Source: CAYZXL01 sp964482435 (GTDB lineage: Bacteria; Auribacterota; JABMQX01). Taken from it: DNA of 61,138 nt. How positions within the stretch are numbered: position 1 is the stretch's first letter; the number at the start of each line of letters is the position of its first letter. The position numbers and the translations under genes were made by a program. A model generated the notes under the pieces. The model saw only the letters and a list, made by a program, of their open reading frames with translations. It ran no database searches and was not told the origin of the DNA. Positions 44,647 to 55,900 of this stretch are shown in pieces. The stretch covers positions 1 through 61,138 of the forward strand of contig CAYZXL010000024.1 of the NCBI GenBank assembly GCA_964482435.1, read 5' to 3'.

Positions 44647-45903
44647 ATGAGAGCGCAGAAAGGCGCATGGGAGAGCCTGCTGTTTGTTTTTATCGGCTGT
44701 GGCCTTACGGGGGATGTTCTGGCGACGGCGTTGTTTAGTGAAAACTTCGAGACCGGTGCTCCGGAATGGGTATTGGAATCGCCGTGGGCTATCACGTCGG
44801 AGGACGCTCATGGGGGCGTCTATTCACTTACAGACAGTCCGGGCTCCCTGTACGAAAAGGGCGTTGAGAAGCGTGCGACCTTTCAGGTCAGCCTGCTCGG
44901 CTGCACGCGGCCGGTGCTATCCTTCTGGCACAAGTACAACCTGGAGCAAGATAGGGATTACGGATACGTCGACGTTTTCACGGACGGCAATTACACGCAA
45001 AGGACTCTTTTTCAGGTCACCGGCGATTCGGCCTCGGAGTGGACAAAGGAGGAAATAGACCTCAGTGTTTATGCCAACAAAGAGATTCGCCTCCGGTTCC
45101 GGATATGCACAAACCGGTTTATTTACCAGAGAGACGGCTGGCACATTGACGATGTCGAGGTATCAGAGGACGGTGCGACCACTTTATTCCCGTTCTTCGA
45201 CGACATGGAGACATCCGCCAGTAGCAGCAACTGGATCGCCTCCTCATGGCGGAGGACAGCCACAGATGGGCACGACAGCGCCCACTGCTCGGCAGCCGAC
45301 GTGGGTGCCGGGGCCGAGTGTTACATAGAGCTTGTGCTCAGGGGAACGCTTGATCTTTCGGAGGTAGCCAGCGCTCAGCTTTCCTTCTGGCATCACAAGG
45401 TCCACAGAATCGGATACGTCTATGTATCGGCTGACGGGGGACGCACCTGGGCCCAGGCCTACTTGGCTTCATTGCAGGATAACTGGACAGATTGGCGGAA
45501 AACCGAGGTTGACTTATCAAGCTGCGCCGGGAAGTCCGATGTCCTCGTGAAGTTCGTGCTACGCGGATGGTTAATAGAGTTTCTAACGGGTTCGGCCGGC
45601 AGAGGCGCTAATATGTCGAGGTCGGTTCCTGCTGGGCCCGGGTACTACTGGTACATTGATGACGTGCAAATCACCGGCGAGCTGGTCGGGCCGCCGAAGC
45701 TCGCGATCTCCGTTCCCGGCGGGGCCGTAACGCTGTCCTGGGCCCCGTTTGGCACCGGGAGCTACACGATAGAATGGTCGGACGACTTGCGGGCCTGGAC
45801 TCCAGAAGTAGGGATGCCGATTTCAGAGACGACCTGGGCCGTAGGCTGGATCGAGACGTATCCCAAGTGGCGATTCTGGCGGGTTTCATCGCCGGCACGC
45901 TGA
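44647..45903 (+). CDS. Secreted MAM/immune-inhibitor-A-like jelly-roll protein
   Basis: The 418-residue product starts after GGAGG with a signal peptide. It has two MAM-like jelly-roll units recognisable by NFETGAPEW, RPVLSFWHKYN, W-x-x-EEIDLS and GWHIDDVEV, a type that often binds carbohydrate or protein. The last 65 residues form the shared end module (LSWAPFG, IEWSDDLRAW, WRFWRV). It is a shorter paralogue of the 1175-residue protein encoded next. Confidence 0.75.
   Translation: MRAQKGAWESLLFVFIGCGLTGDVLATALFSENFETGAPEWVLESPWAITSEDAHGGVYSLTDSPGSLYEKGVEKRATFQVSLLGCTRPVLSFWHKYNLEQDRDYGYVDVFTDGNYTQRTLFQVTGDSASEWTKEEIDLSVYANKEIRLRFRICTNRFIYQRDGWHIDDVEVSEDGATTLFPFFDDMETSASSSNWIASSWRRTATDGHDSAHCSAADVGAGAECYIELVLRGTLDLSEVASAQLSFWHHKVHRIGYVYVSADGGRTWAQAYLASLQDNWTDWRKTEVDLSSCAGKSDVLVKFVLRGWLIEFLTGSAGRGANMSRSVPAGPGYYWYIDDVQITGELVGPPKLAISVPGGAVTLSWAPFGTGSYTIEWSDDLRAWTPEVGMPISETTWAVGWIETYPKWRFWRVSSPAR
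45809..45887 (+). repeat. 79-bp perfect repeat, copy 1
   Basis: Identical base for base to 49755-49833. It encodes most of the end module of the first MAM-like protein. Confidence 0.95.
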
Positions 45904-46321
45904 GAGATTCTTTCCCGGCGCTTCCAAAAAAGGAACTTAATGTGCAGTGATGGAAGAGGAGGCAAAAACTGCTCGACCCGTTGACAACGCGAAGCGATTA
46001 TCGCGGGACAGGACGTGCACTGCGCTTCGAGCGTAAGGCTGGAAGGCGGGCTCCCTTGTTTCGCTAATGCCTGATGTGTGAGACGGAAAGCAGATGCATC
46101 GCCGGGGGGGAAAGATCGGTATCATGGGAACATCTGCCCCTTTTCTCTTTTTCGATTCGCGGCGCTTGCTGGTTCATGTGTCTTCTTGTCGCGAAGAGCG
46201 GGCCGGCGGTTCTCCATGAGTTACGCCAGCGAGGAGCGAAAGCTCAGCGGCAATGATGCGAGTTGCGATGAGACGCATACAACACGCATACAGGCTCAAA
46301 AAATGAGGAAGGAGCGAAGAG
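45904..46321. other. Spacer between MAM-like paralogues
   Basis: Only short shadow frames are visible. It probably carries the promoter and leader of the following gene, whose ribosome binding site AAGGAG is at its end. Confidence 0.4.
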
Positions 46322-49300
46322 ATGAGAGTGCAGGAATCTGCTCGCGGCTTAGTCCTTTTGGTTTCGATCTATTTGGTTACCGGGCAGGCGGTCGGCGTGG
46401 TCTTGTTCACCGAGGACTTCGAGACCGGCGCCCTGGCCTGGGTAATGGAATCCCCCTGGGCTATCACGACGGAGAATGCTCACGGCGGGACGCACTCCCT
46501 TACCGATAGCCCCGGAACTCTCTACGAAAACAACCTCGACAAGAGCGTCACGGTTCCGATTGACCTCTCTGGCTCCAACCGTCCGCTGTTGTCGTTCTGG
46601 CATCGGTACGATTTCCAGGAGAATGCCGACTACGGATATGTGGAGGTATCTGCGGACGAAGGGAAAACCTGGACAGCATTGTTCTTCATCACGGGCAATT
46701 CGGAAACCCAGTGGTTCAGAGAGGAGATAGACCTCAGCTCCTATTTCAATAGACGAATTCATCTGCGGTTTCGGATAACCACGGATAGCTCTGTGAATCA
46801 GGACGGCTGGTTTGTTGATGACGTTGAGGTGTCCGAGAACAATGCCGTGATCCCATTCCCGTTCCTTGACGATATGGAGACCTCCGCCAGCGACGCCAAC
46901 TGGGTCGCGTCTTCATGGCGAAGGATAGACGGCGATGGTCACGACAGCGACCATTGTTGGGCCAGGCGCTGGCACGGGCGCGGGGACATGTCCACGGAGC
47001 TTGTGCTGAGAGGAACAATGGACTTTAGAAGGGCGACCAATCCCCGGCTTTCGTTCTGGCATCGAGGTTCTTGGGTCGGATCGGTCTTTGCATCAGGCGA
47101 CGGGGGCCACACCTGGGCCCAGATTTACCAATCATGGCTCCCGGGTGAGTGGGGAAGAGCTCAGCTCGACCTGTCCCCCTTTTGTGGGGTATCGGGCGTG
47201 CTTGTCAAGTTTGTATTGGGCTACGATTATTGGCATCTCGACGACGTGTTGATCAGCGACGCCCCGGCAAAAGCCCTTCTGAATCCCGTTTCGCAGGTCG
47301 AAGAGCACAGCATCACTCTGTGCTGGTCGGAGAGCATGGATTCCGATTTCGCCAGTTACAGGATATACCGCAGCCCCAACGCGGATATGAGTGGTGCACA
47401 GGAAATTGCGATGATCGTAGACCGGGCTACAACATGCTACGTTGATAAGGACCTCATCTACGCCGGTAGGTGGTATTACTACCGGGTTTATGTCCTTGAC
47501 ACCGAGGAGCTTTGGAGTGACGGGAGCAATATCCAGAGCGCTGAAACGACCGTTGGCACAGAGGTGCTTCAGTTTCCGTTCATCGAGGACATGGAATCGG
47601 GAGACACCTGGGGCAACGATTTGCCGTGGGGTCTGACCGACGACGACAGCCACAGCGGCACCTACTGCTGGACCGACAGTCCGGGGACCTCTTATGACAA
47701 CAGCGTGGACCGTTCGCTGACGACAGTCGTGGACCTGTCCGGCTCCGAGCGCCCGCTCCTCTCGTTCTGGCACAGGTATAACCTGGAGGAGAACAGGGAT
47801 TATGGGTACGTGGAGGTCTCCACAGACAAGGGCGCGACGTGGAAGGCCCTTTTCTTCGTCACTGGTTATTCCGCAACGGAGTGGTTCAAAGAGGAGGTAG
47901 ACCTCCGTCCGTACGCGAACAGTCAGATACGTTTACGGTTCCGAATTATCACGGATGGTTCTGGAACATACGACGGCTGGTACATTGACGACGTTGAGGT
48001 ATCTGAGAACAATGCTGCGACCGCTGTTCCGTTCTCCGACGACGCCGAGACGTCCGCCAGCGAAGACAACTGGATCGCGTCGTCGTGGCGAAGGATACCC
48101 ACCGGCGGTCACAATAGTCCCCATTGTTGGGCCAGGCCCTCTATGGCGAGTAGAGGAGATGACTGCGTGACGGAACTCGTGCTGAGAGGCAAACTCGACC
48201 TCACCGCGGCGAGCAATCCTCAGTTTTCGTTCTGGCATCGCAAATCGTACTGCAACGCATCTGTCCATGTATCGCCCGATGGAGGGGACAGTTGGAATTG
48301 GGTCTATGGCTCCTATAACCCGAACGAGTGGTCACCGGTTCGAGTGGACCTGTCGCCCTACGTCGGCTTGCCCGAAGTCTTGCTGAAGTTCGTCATCGCC
48401 GGAGGAGGGGACTGGTATGTTGACGATGTGATTGTGAGCGACGCACCGACGAGCGTATCTCTCGACCCTATCTCGCAGGTAACCGAGCACAGCATCACCC
48501 TGTGCTGGTCGCCGAACACTGATTCTGATTTCGCCAGTTACAGAATATATCGCAGCGTCAACTCGGATATGAGCGGCGCACAGGAGATTGCGAGGATCAC
48601 GGACTGGGCGACAACGTGCTACATGGATAGAGACCTCATCTACGCCGGCAGGTGGTATTACTACCGCGTCTATGTCGTTGACACGCAAGACCTATGGAGC
48701 GAGGGGAGCTATGTTCGCGGCGCGCAGACGGAGCTTGGCGCTCACGAGCTCGCGTTTCCGTTCGCAGACGACATGGAGTCCGGAGACACCTGGGGAAACG
48801 ATCTGCCGTGGGGTTTGACCGATGTCATTAGCCACAGCGGCGCTTATTCCTGGACGGACAGCCCGGGAAAGCCCTATGACAACAACATGGACCGCTCTCT
48901 GACGACGGTTGTGAACCTGAGCGGCTCTAACCGTCCGCTGTTGTCGTTCTGGCATCGTTACAATCTGGAGAAGGACAAGGACTATGGGTATTTCGAGGTA
49001 TCAACCGATGAAGGCGCGACGTGGAACTCGCTGTTTTTCGTCACGGGCTATTCGGGCGCAAAATGGTTCAAGGAAGAAATAGACCTCAGTCCCTATACAG
49101 GCAGCCGAATACGGCTGCGGTTTCGGATAATCACAGATGCCTCAGGAAAGTACGATGGTTGGTATGTTGATGACGTGGAGTTGTTCGAGAACAACGCCAC
49201 CACAACGATACCGTTCCTTGACGGTGCTGAGACCTCCGCCAGCGACAGCAAGTGGGTCCCATCCTCCTGGCGAAGGATACCCACCGATGGTCACGATAGC

Positions 49301-49849
49301 GCTCAGTGTTGGGCCAGAGAGGGGCCGGCTCAGTGCTCCCCCGAGCTTGTACTGCGGGGAACGCTCGACTTTCGCGCCGTGAGCAAGCCGCGTCTTTCCT
49401 TCTGGCATCACAAGACATACGGAGGCAATGGGCAGGTCTCCGTGTCAAGCGACGGAGGTCACACCTGGAATACAGTGTACACCGCCGACAGCTGGTCGGG
49501 GTGGACGGAGTGGCGGAAGGTGGACGTGGACCTTTCGGCCTACGAAGGGCGGTCCAATCTCGCGGCCAAGTTCGTTATGCCGGGTGCCAACTGGTACATT
49601 GACGACGTGGAGATCGCGGGCGAGATAATCCGGCCCCCGGCCGCCTTGATCTCAGTTGAAGGTGGCATTGTAACCCTTTCCTGGGCCCCTTTTGGCGACA
49701 CGGGCAGCTACACGATAGAATGGTCTGAGGATCTGAATGCCTGGACACCTGAATTAGGGATGCCGATTTCAGAGACGACCTGGGCCGTAGGCTGGATCGA
49801 GACGTATCCCAAGTGGCGATTCTGGCGGGTTTCGGCGACAAACCAGTGA
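46322..49849 (+). CDS. Large MAM-like repeat protein, paralogue of the preceding gene
   Basis: The 1175-residue protein has a signal peptide and three pairs of MAM-like jelly-roll units, each pair ending in W-x-x-DDVE motifs. The pairs are separated by two Fn3-like units (SQVEEHSITLCWS and SQVTEHSITLCWS). It ends in the shared module. The second and third pairs are more alike than either is to the first, indicating stepwise duplication. It probably works at the cell surface in adhesion or polymer binding; no catalytic residues were seen. Confidence 0.75.
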   Translation: MRVQESARGLVLLVSIYLVTGQAVGVVLFTEDFETGALAWVMESPWAITTENAHGGTHSLTDSPGTLYENNLDKSVTVPIDLSGSNRPLLSFWHRYDFQENADYGYVEVSADEGKTWTALFFITGNSETQWFREEIDLSSYFNRRIHLRFRITTDSSVNQDGWFVDDVEVSENNAVIPFPFLDDMETSASDANWVASSWRRIDGDGHDSDHCWARRWHGRGDMSTELVLRGTMDFRRATNPRLSFWHRGSWVGSVFASGDGGHTWAQIYQSWLPGEWGRAQLDLSPFCGVSGVLVKFVLGYDYWHLDDVLISDAPAKALLNPVSQVEEHSITLCWSESMDSDFASYRIYRSPNADMSGAQEIAMIVDRATTCYVDKDLIYAGRWYYYRVYVLDTEELWSDGSNIQSAETTVGTEVLQFPFIEDMESGDTWGNDLPWGLTDDDSHSGTYCWTDSPGTSYDNSVDRSLTTVVDLSGSERPLLSFWHRYNLEENRDYGYVEVSTDKGATWKALFFVTGYSATEWFKEEVDLRPYANSQIRLRFRIITDGSGTYDGWYIDDVEVSENNAATAVPFSDDAETSASEDNWIASSWRRIPTGGHNSPHCWARPSMASRGDDCVTELVLRGKLDLTAASNPQFSFWHRKSYCNASVHVSPDGGDSWNWVYGSYNPNEWSPVRVDLSPYVGLPEVLLKFVIAGGGDWYVDDVIVSDAPTSVSLDPISQVTEHSITLCWSPNTDSDFASYRIYRSVNSDMSGAQEIARITDWATTCYMDRDLIYAGRWYYYRVYVVDTQDLWSEGSYVRGAQTELGAHELAFPFADDMESGDTWGNDLPWGLTDVISHSGAYSWTDSPGKPYDNNMDRSLTTVVNLSGSNRPLLSFWHRYNLEKDKDYGYFEVSTDEGATWNSLFFVTGYSGAKWFKEEIDLSPYTGSRIRLRFRIITDASGKYDGWYVDDVELFENNATTTIPFLDGAETSASDSKWVPSSWRRIPTDGHDSAQCWAREGPAQCSPELVLRGTLDFRAVSKPRLSFWHHKTYGGNGQVSVSSDGGHTWNTVYTADSWSGWTEWRKVDVDLSAYEGRSNLAAKFVMPGANWYIDDVEIAGEIIRPPAALISVEGGIVTLSWAPFGDTGSYTIEWSEDLNAWTPELGMPISETTWAVGWIETYPKWRFWRVSATNQ
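49755..49833 (+). repeat. 79-bp perfect repeat, copy 2
   Basis: Identical to 45809-45887, while flanking codons differ, suggesting gene conversion or purifying selection on the C-terminal module. Confidence 0.95.
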
Positions 49850-49921
49850 GACAAGAAGTTGAGAAGAACGCTCGTTTGATTCGCTTCTCGGCGTCTTGTG
49901 AACCTTCAAGGAGGACATGCG

Positions 49922-52900
49922 ATGAGGGCGCGGGTAAGTAGGATGGTGGCTGGTTTCTTTTGCGCGGTGCTCGGCTTGCTGACTGCCGATGTTTTGGGAG
50001 CCGCGACGGGTCAACCAGGGTCTGTGCCACGCCCGGTAGGCGAAGCGGTGACATCCTACTGCGCTTCTGGCAAAGCACAACGGCCCTCCGGGGAGGGTGT
50101 CCCCAATGTTACCATCACTTTCACTCTGAGGAGCGGCACGGGGTCTGTTCCGGGGCCGGTAACGACGGGAGCCGACGGGTCTTTCTCACAGTGCGGATTT
50201 GCCGACGGGGCAGTTTATCGGGCGACTCCATCCAAACCTGTCTGGCGCTTCGATCCCCCGTACTGGGAATTCAGCAGAGAAATTGCCAATATCGTCTTCA
50301 CAGGCCTTGCTCCTTTCGACACCTCCGGGGACATCGTTGACCCTGCGGGTCATGGGTGTGTTGGCATTACTGTTTCGTTCTCGTTGGTTGCGGGGGAGGC
50401 AGAGGTTCCGACACCGGTGCAGACCGACTCCACGGGACGGTTTACTCAATTGGGTTTCAAAAATGGGGCGACGTTCCGCGCCACGCCAAGCATGCCAAAC
50501 TGGGGATTCGTTCCGGCGAGCCTCGATTTCACCGTTGAAGACGCCTCCACGCCCCTTCGGTTCACGGGACTGCCTCCCTTTTCTGTGTCCGGGATTGTGC
50601 GCGACATCAATGGCAAAGGAGTGGGGGGAGCAACAGTCTCTTTCATCCGCCGGAGTGGGTCTGGACAGACTCCGGTGAGCGTTACTTCTGGCGAGGACGG
50701 GGGGTGGTCGCAGTCGGGGTTCCAGACCGGAAGCTCTTACAGAGTTCAGGTCTCAAAGGAGCTGTGGAGCTTCCTTCCGACGTACATTGATTTCAACGGC
50801 CCCCGGAGCGACCTGGACTTTGTGGGGAAACCGCCCTTTTGTGTGTCAGTGACTGTGAAGGATACCTCGGGCAACCCCGTCGAGGGTGTCAGAATAACCT
50901 TCTCCCTCATCAGCGGTTCAGGGCCTACTCCCCCGTCGGGGGATACCGACAAAGACGGCGTGTTCCGTCAGTGCGGTTTCCGCGCCGGGTCCCAGTTTAA
51001 GGTCCAGACCTCAAAGGAAGGTTGGTCTTTTCTGCCCCTTCACTACATCGTTAGCGACGAATCCGAACTGCTATTTACGGGCAAAGGACCCTTTTCGGTC
51101 TCCGGGCGCGTGGTGGATGCGTCCGAACAGGGCGCAGGAGATGTCACGATAACTTTCACACGAGTCGGATCGTCCGGGAGTCTACCCCCTGCGGTCAAAA
51201 CCCTGGCCGACGGGACTTTCTCGCAGCAGGGCTTCACCCCCACCGTGACATACCGCGCCGCGGCCACTAAAATGGGCTGGAGTTTCTTGCCCGGTTACAT
51301 CGAGTTTTCATCCGAAACGAGCGGCATGCGTTTCGTCGGGACGCCGCCGTATTGTGTTTCCGGAGGGGTTATTGATGGCTCTGGAAACGGGGTATCTGGA
51401 GTTCGGATAAGTTTTCAGCTCAGGAGTCAGAGCGGCGTAACTCCTTCCCAGGTTTTAACCGATGAAAAAGGTTCTTGGAGCCAGTGCGGCTTTACGGGGG
51501 GAAGTGCTTATCGGGTCTCAGCGTCTTTTGTCGGCTGGGTCTTTCAACCGCTATTCTACGATTTTGACGGCCCCGCGGAGAACCTCATATTTCTGGGCAC
51601 CGGTCCGTACCCTGTATCGGGCAAGGTAATTGACGCGTTCGGTCAGGGCGTACCCGCGGTCACAATTACTTTCCAGCTAACATCCGGAAGTGGCATAACG
51701 CCGGCCCCCACCCTTACTGACCCACTCGGAAAATGGAGCCAGACCGGATTCTCTGCGGGGTGCACATATCGTGCGACGCCATCGAAATCCGGTTGGTCAT
51801 TCGCGCCAGCAAACTGGGTTTTCTCCGGACCACGGAATGACCTCGACTTCACGGGGACGGGACCTTTCTCCGCTTCGGGGAGGGTCGTAGATGATTCTGG
51901 CCAGGCTCTCGTAGACGTGAAAATCGTGTTTTCGCGTCGTTCGGGCACCGGGAGCATCCCTCTTTCCGCGAAGACCGATCCGAATGGGTATTGGTCTCAA
52001 TCGGGATTCGCCTCCGGTTCGACTTACAGGGCAACGCCCGAGTTCCCAGGCTGGGTGTTTGTGCCTCCTTACAGAGAATTCGCAGCGGAGGCTCTGGACG
52101 TGAATTTCACCGGTTCTGGTCCCTACTCTGCCTCCGGGAGAGTTGTCACAGCCTCTACTGGAAATTCGCTCCCGGGCGTGACAATCGCTTTCACGTGCTT
52201 GAGCGGAACCGGGCTACCCCCCTCACCCGTCCTCACCGACGAGAAAGGGATTTGGAAGCAGGATGGCTTTGCGGCTGGGGTGACGTACAGAGCGACCCCT
52301 TCCAACAGTGGTTGGACGTTCCTCCCCACCCATCGTGATTTCGGAGCGAAGGCCGTCGGACAGGATTTCACAGCGGTCCCTCCTTATGAAACCGGTGGGA
52401 CGGTTGTGGATGAGTCAGGCGACGGCGTTGAAGGCGTGAAGGTCATCTTCTGGAGGGAAACAGGCGGAGGGTTTCTGCCAGGATTCGTGTTCACAGGCCC
52501 CGGCGGTGACTGGACGCAAACAGGATTCAGCGAAGGCACGTGTTACCGGGTGACGTTCGAAAAACAGGGGTGGGTCTTCACTCCTTCCGAGATGGAGTTT
52601 TGTGGTCCCGATGAGGGTCTCGACACACAAGCCCTCGGTCCGTACGGCGTGTCAGGAAAGGTCGTAGATGCATCGGGGAAAGGCATCGCAGGAGTCAAGA
52701 TTTCGTTTTCCGTCAGGACAGGCACAGGAAGGATACCACAAGCTGTCGTCACGGCCGCTGACGGAACCTGGTCACAGGAAGGCTTTGATCGCGGTTGCAC
52801 TTACTGGGCCGAACCTTCTCTGGACGCGTGGTCTTTTTCGCCATCACGGCTTCAGTTTTCGGGACCGAGAGGAGACCTTGACTTCATGGCGAACGCTCCT

Positions 52901-55900
52901 TACGGCGTCTCAGGCCATGTTGTTGACACCGCAGGACAAGCAGTGCAAGGCGTTACAGTCGCCTTCTCACTGGTGAGCGGCACGGGTGCGGCACCGGACG
53001 CCGTTACAAGCGACTCAAAAGGGTTCTTCACGCAATCGGGTTTTCGGTGGGACTGTTCTTACAAGGCTGTGCCGGACAAAATCGGATGGTGCTTCCTGCC
53101 GGAGTATGCGGTTGTCAACAACAGTTCCAGCCAACTTACGTTCACGGGCAAAAGCCCTTACACTGTCTCAGGGCGGGTGACACTCGCCTCGGGAGAAGGT
53201 GTGGGCGATGTCCTGATATCCTTCTCCCTGATGAGTGGTTGCGGCAAGCCCCCTCCCCCCGCGACTGTCACCACCGAGCCTGGCGGCAAGTTCACGCAAT
53301 CCGGTTTCTGGGGAGGAACCACTTACAGAGCAACGCCGCGCCTCACAGGATGGACGTTCACACCTGCATGGCGGGATTTCAACTCCGCGACTCAGAACCT
53401 CGACTTTACCGCCCAAGGGCCGAAAGCGGTGCTTGTGGTCGCCTCAGAGTACGGGTCACCGGTCCCGCCTCGAGGAAAGACAGAGTTTCCGAAGGGAGAG
53501 ACTGTGAATGCCTCTGTGGAGCAGCAGGTTTCAGGAGGAGCGGGAACGCGGTACCTTTGCACAGGGTGGACGGGAACAGGCTCAACCCCCGCCACAGGGC
53601 AGGCTTCGTCGGTGTCCTTCGTTATTCAGCAGGACTCTTCGCTCACGTGGTCGTGGAAAACGGAATTTCTTCTGCGAACCTTGTCGTCTCCTGGTGGAGC
53701 TGTGACCCCGTCTGGGGACCGGTGGTACGAAAAGGGAACTAAAGTCCTCGTCTCCGCTTCTGCGCAACCAACCTACATCTTCACAGGTTGGTCAGGAGGC
53801 GCAACGGGCAAAGCGAGAACAATCGCGGTGACGATGGACGCCCCAAAGACGCTGTACGCGAGTTTCAGTCTCGATAGCGACTTGGACGGGCTGCCTGACG
53901 ATTGGGAAAGAGACCACTTCGGGGATATTTCCAGGGATGCCGATGACGATCCGGACGGAGACCAATTGCCAAACATTATCGAGTATTACTTCGGAACCGA
54001 CCCCAACGATTCCTCGACACCCAAGCTGACAGTACACCTGACAGCGTGCGGGATTGATGTCGCGACGAAGTTCCCCACGATTATTAACAGGGTGTCGGTG
54101 CTCGATGGAGAGGAGAGGTACGTGACTGGGCTGACGGCGGCAGACTTCGTGGTGTGGGAAGATGGAGTCCCACAGATGCCGATAGAAGTCCTCGAAAGAG
54201 GAGGCGGCGCGTGTGCGGCAGTTGCCCTTGTTCTTGACAACAGCGGCAGTATGGCCGGGCTGCCGCTCGAGAACTCGCATACAGCCGCAAACCTCTTCAT
54301 TGACCAGCTGCAGCAGTGCGATACTGGTGCAGTAATCAAGTTCGGTCGTGACATCTCTGTAGCACAGCCGCTCACGTCGGACGAGAATTTGCTTCACGGT
54401 GCAGTGAACGGGGGCTTCGACGGCGACCCGGGAGGAACGGTGTTCTACGATGCCATTTACCGAGCTTTGCACGAGCTTATCTCCGGCGTTGGCAGCAAAG
54501 CAATCGTTGCTTTGACCGACGGCAAAGACACGAGTAGCGGGCATACCATCGAGCAGGTCATCCAGTACGCTCAACTTCTCAAGGCGCCCATCTACGTGGT
54601 TGGCCTGGGTGACGTCAACGAGGAAGACCTGCGCCTTTTAGCTAAGAGCACCGGTGGGCAATATTATCATACCGCAGACTCCAGTGACCTCCAGGACATA
54701 TATCGGAGGGTTTCTCAAATTGTGGCGAACTGGTACGACGTGACCTACCAGACCAGCAATGCCGATCCGAATGCCCCCCCGTTTCCCCGAACCGTTACGG
54801 TCTGGGCTCATTCCGATGGAGCCGTCGGAAGAGATGACGGAACATACGAGCCGCCTCGTTCGACGGCGGAGAACGATCCACCGATCTGTCATGTCGAGAC
54901 CCCAGAAGGAGTCAAGAGCGGCGATGTGACGGTAAACTATCAGCTTCTGGACCGGGAATCAGACATATGTTCAATTGGGGTTTTCTATTCGCTGGACAGC
55001 GGCAATTCGTGGAGTGTCGCCGCAGTTGCTGCGACTTCCCCAACGAAAGAGCTGCAATCCTCCCCTGGGGGGGTGGCTCATACGGTTGTCTGGATGTCAG
55101 ACAATGACATCCCTCATCGTGACGAGGATCGAGTCCGAATCAAGATTGTTCCTTACGATCCCCATCAGGAAGGCGTCCCGGACCAGACAAAGGATTTCAG
55201 CGTTCACAATAACAAGAGACCCTCGGTGCAGGTCGACACGCCCATTGGTGAGCAAAGCGGCGACGTTAACGTGGCCTACAGTCTTCTCGACCCGGACAGC
55301 GATCTTTGTTCCATCGCCGCCTTTTTCTCGTCGAACTGCGGTAGAGAATGGCATCCCGCGACCCTCTCGCCGAACACGCAGGTGAAGAGCCTCTCGTCCT
55401 CACCGACTGGGGTGCGTCATACCGTGACCTGGGTTTCAGCGACCGACCTCCCCGGAGTGGACAGCGACACAGTCCGGGTCAGAATCGTCCCCTATGACGC
55501 CTACGAGGGTGCCCCCGGGGAGACGAGCGATTTCAGGCTCCGCAACAACAAGCGGCCTATAGCCATCGTAGCGACCCCGCAAGGCGTGCAGAGCGGTGAT
55601 GTCCCCATCAGCTATCGCCTCGTTGACGCAGAGGGCGACATTTGCACGATCGCCATCGGGTTTTCGGAAGACAGTGGAGACACATGGAAGCCGGCGACAA
55701 AAGCGGAAGGCGGCGATCCTACCGCCGGGCTGTCCTCGTCTCCCCAGGGCCACCCGCATGTTTACGTGTGGGACTCCTTTGCCGATCTCGGTTACACGAC
55801 CCAAAGCGACATAAGAGTCAAGATCACACCGTCGGACGCGAAGCTGGGAATATCCGGTGAGACAGACGACTTTACGGTGAGCAACGTCCGACCACCGAGG

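Noticed and set aside
50060..53430. CRISPR-like regular repeats
   Set aside because: The periodicity is protein-level; the DNA units are about 255 bp, diverged, and coding throughout.
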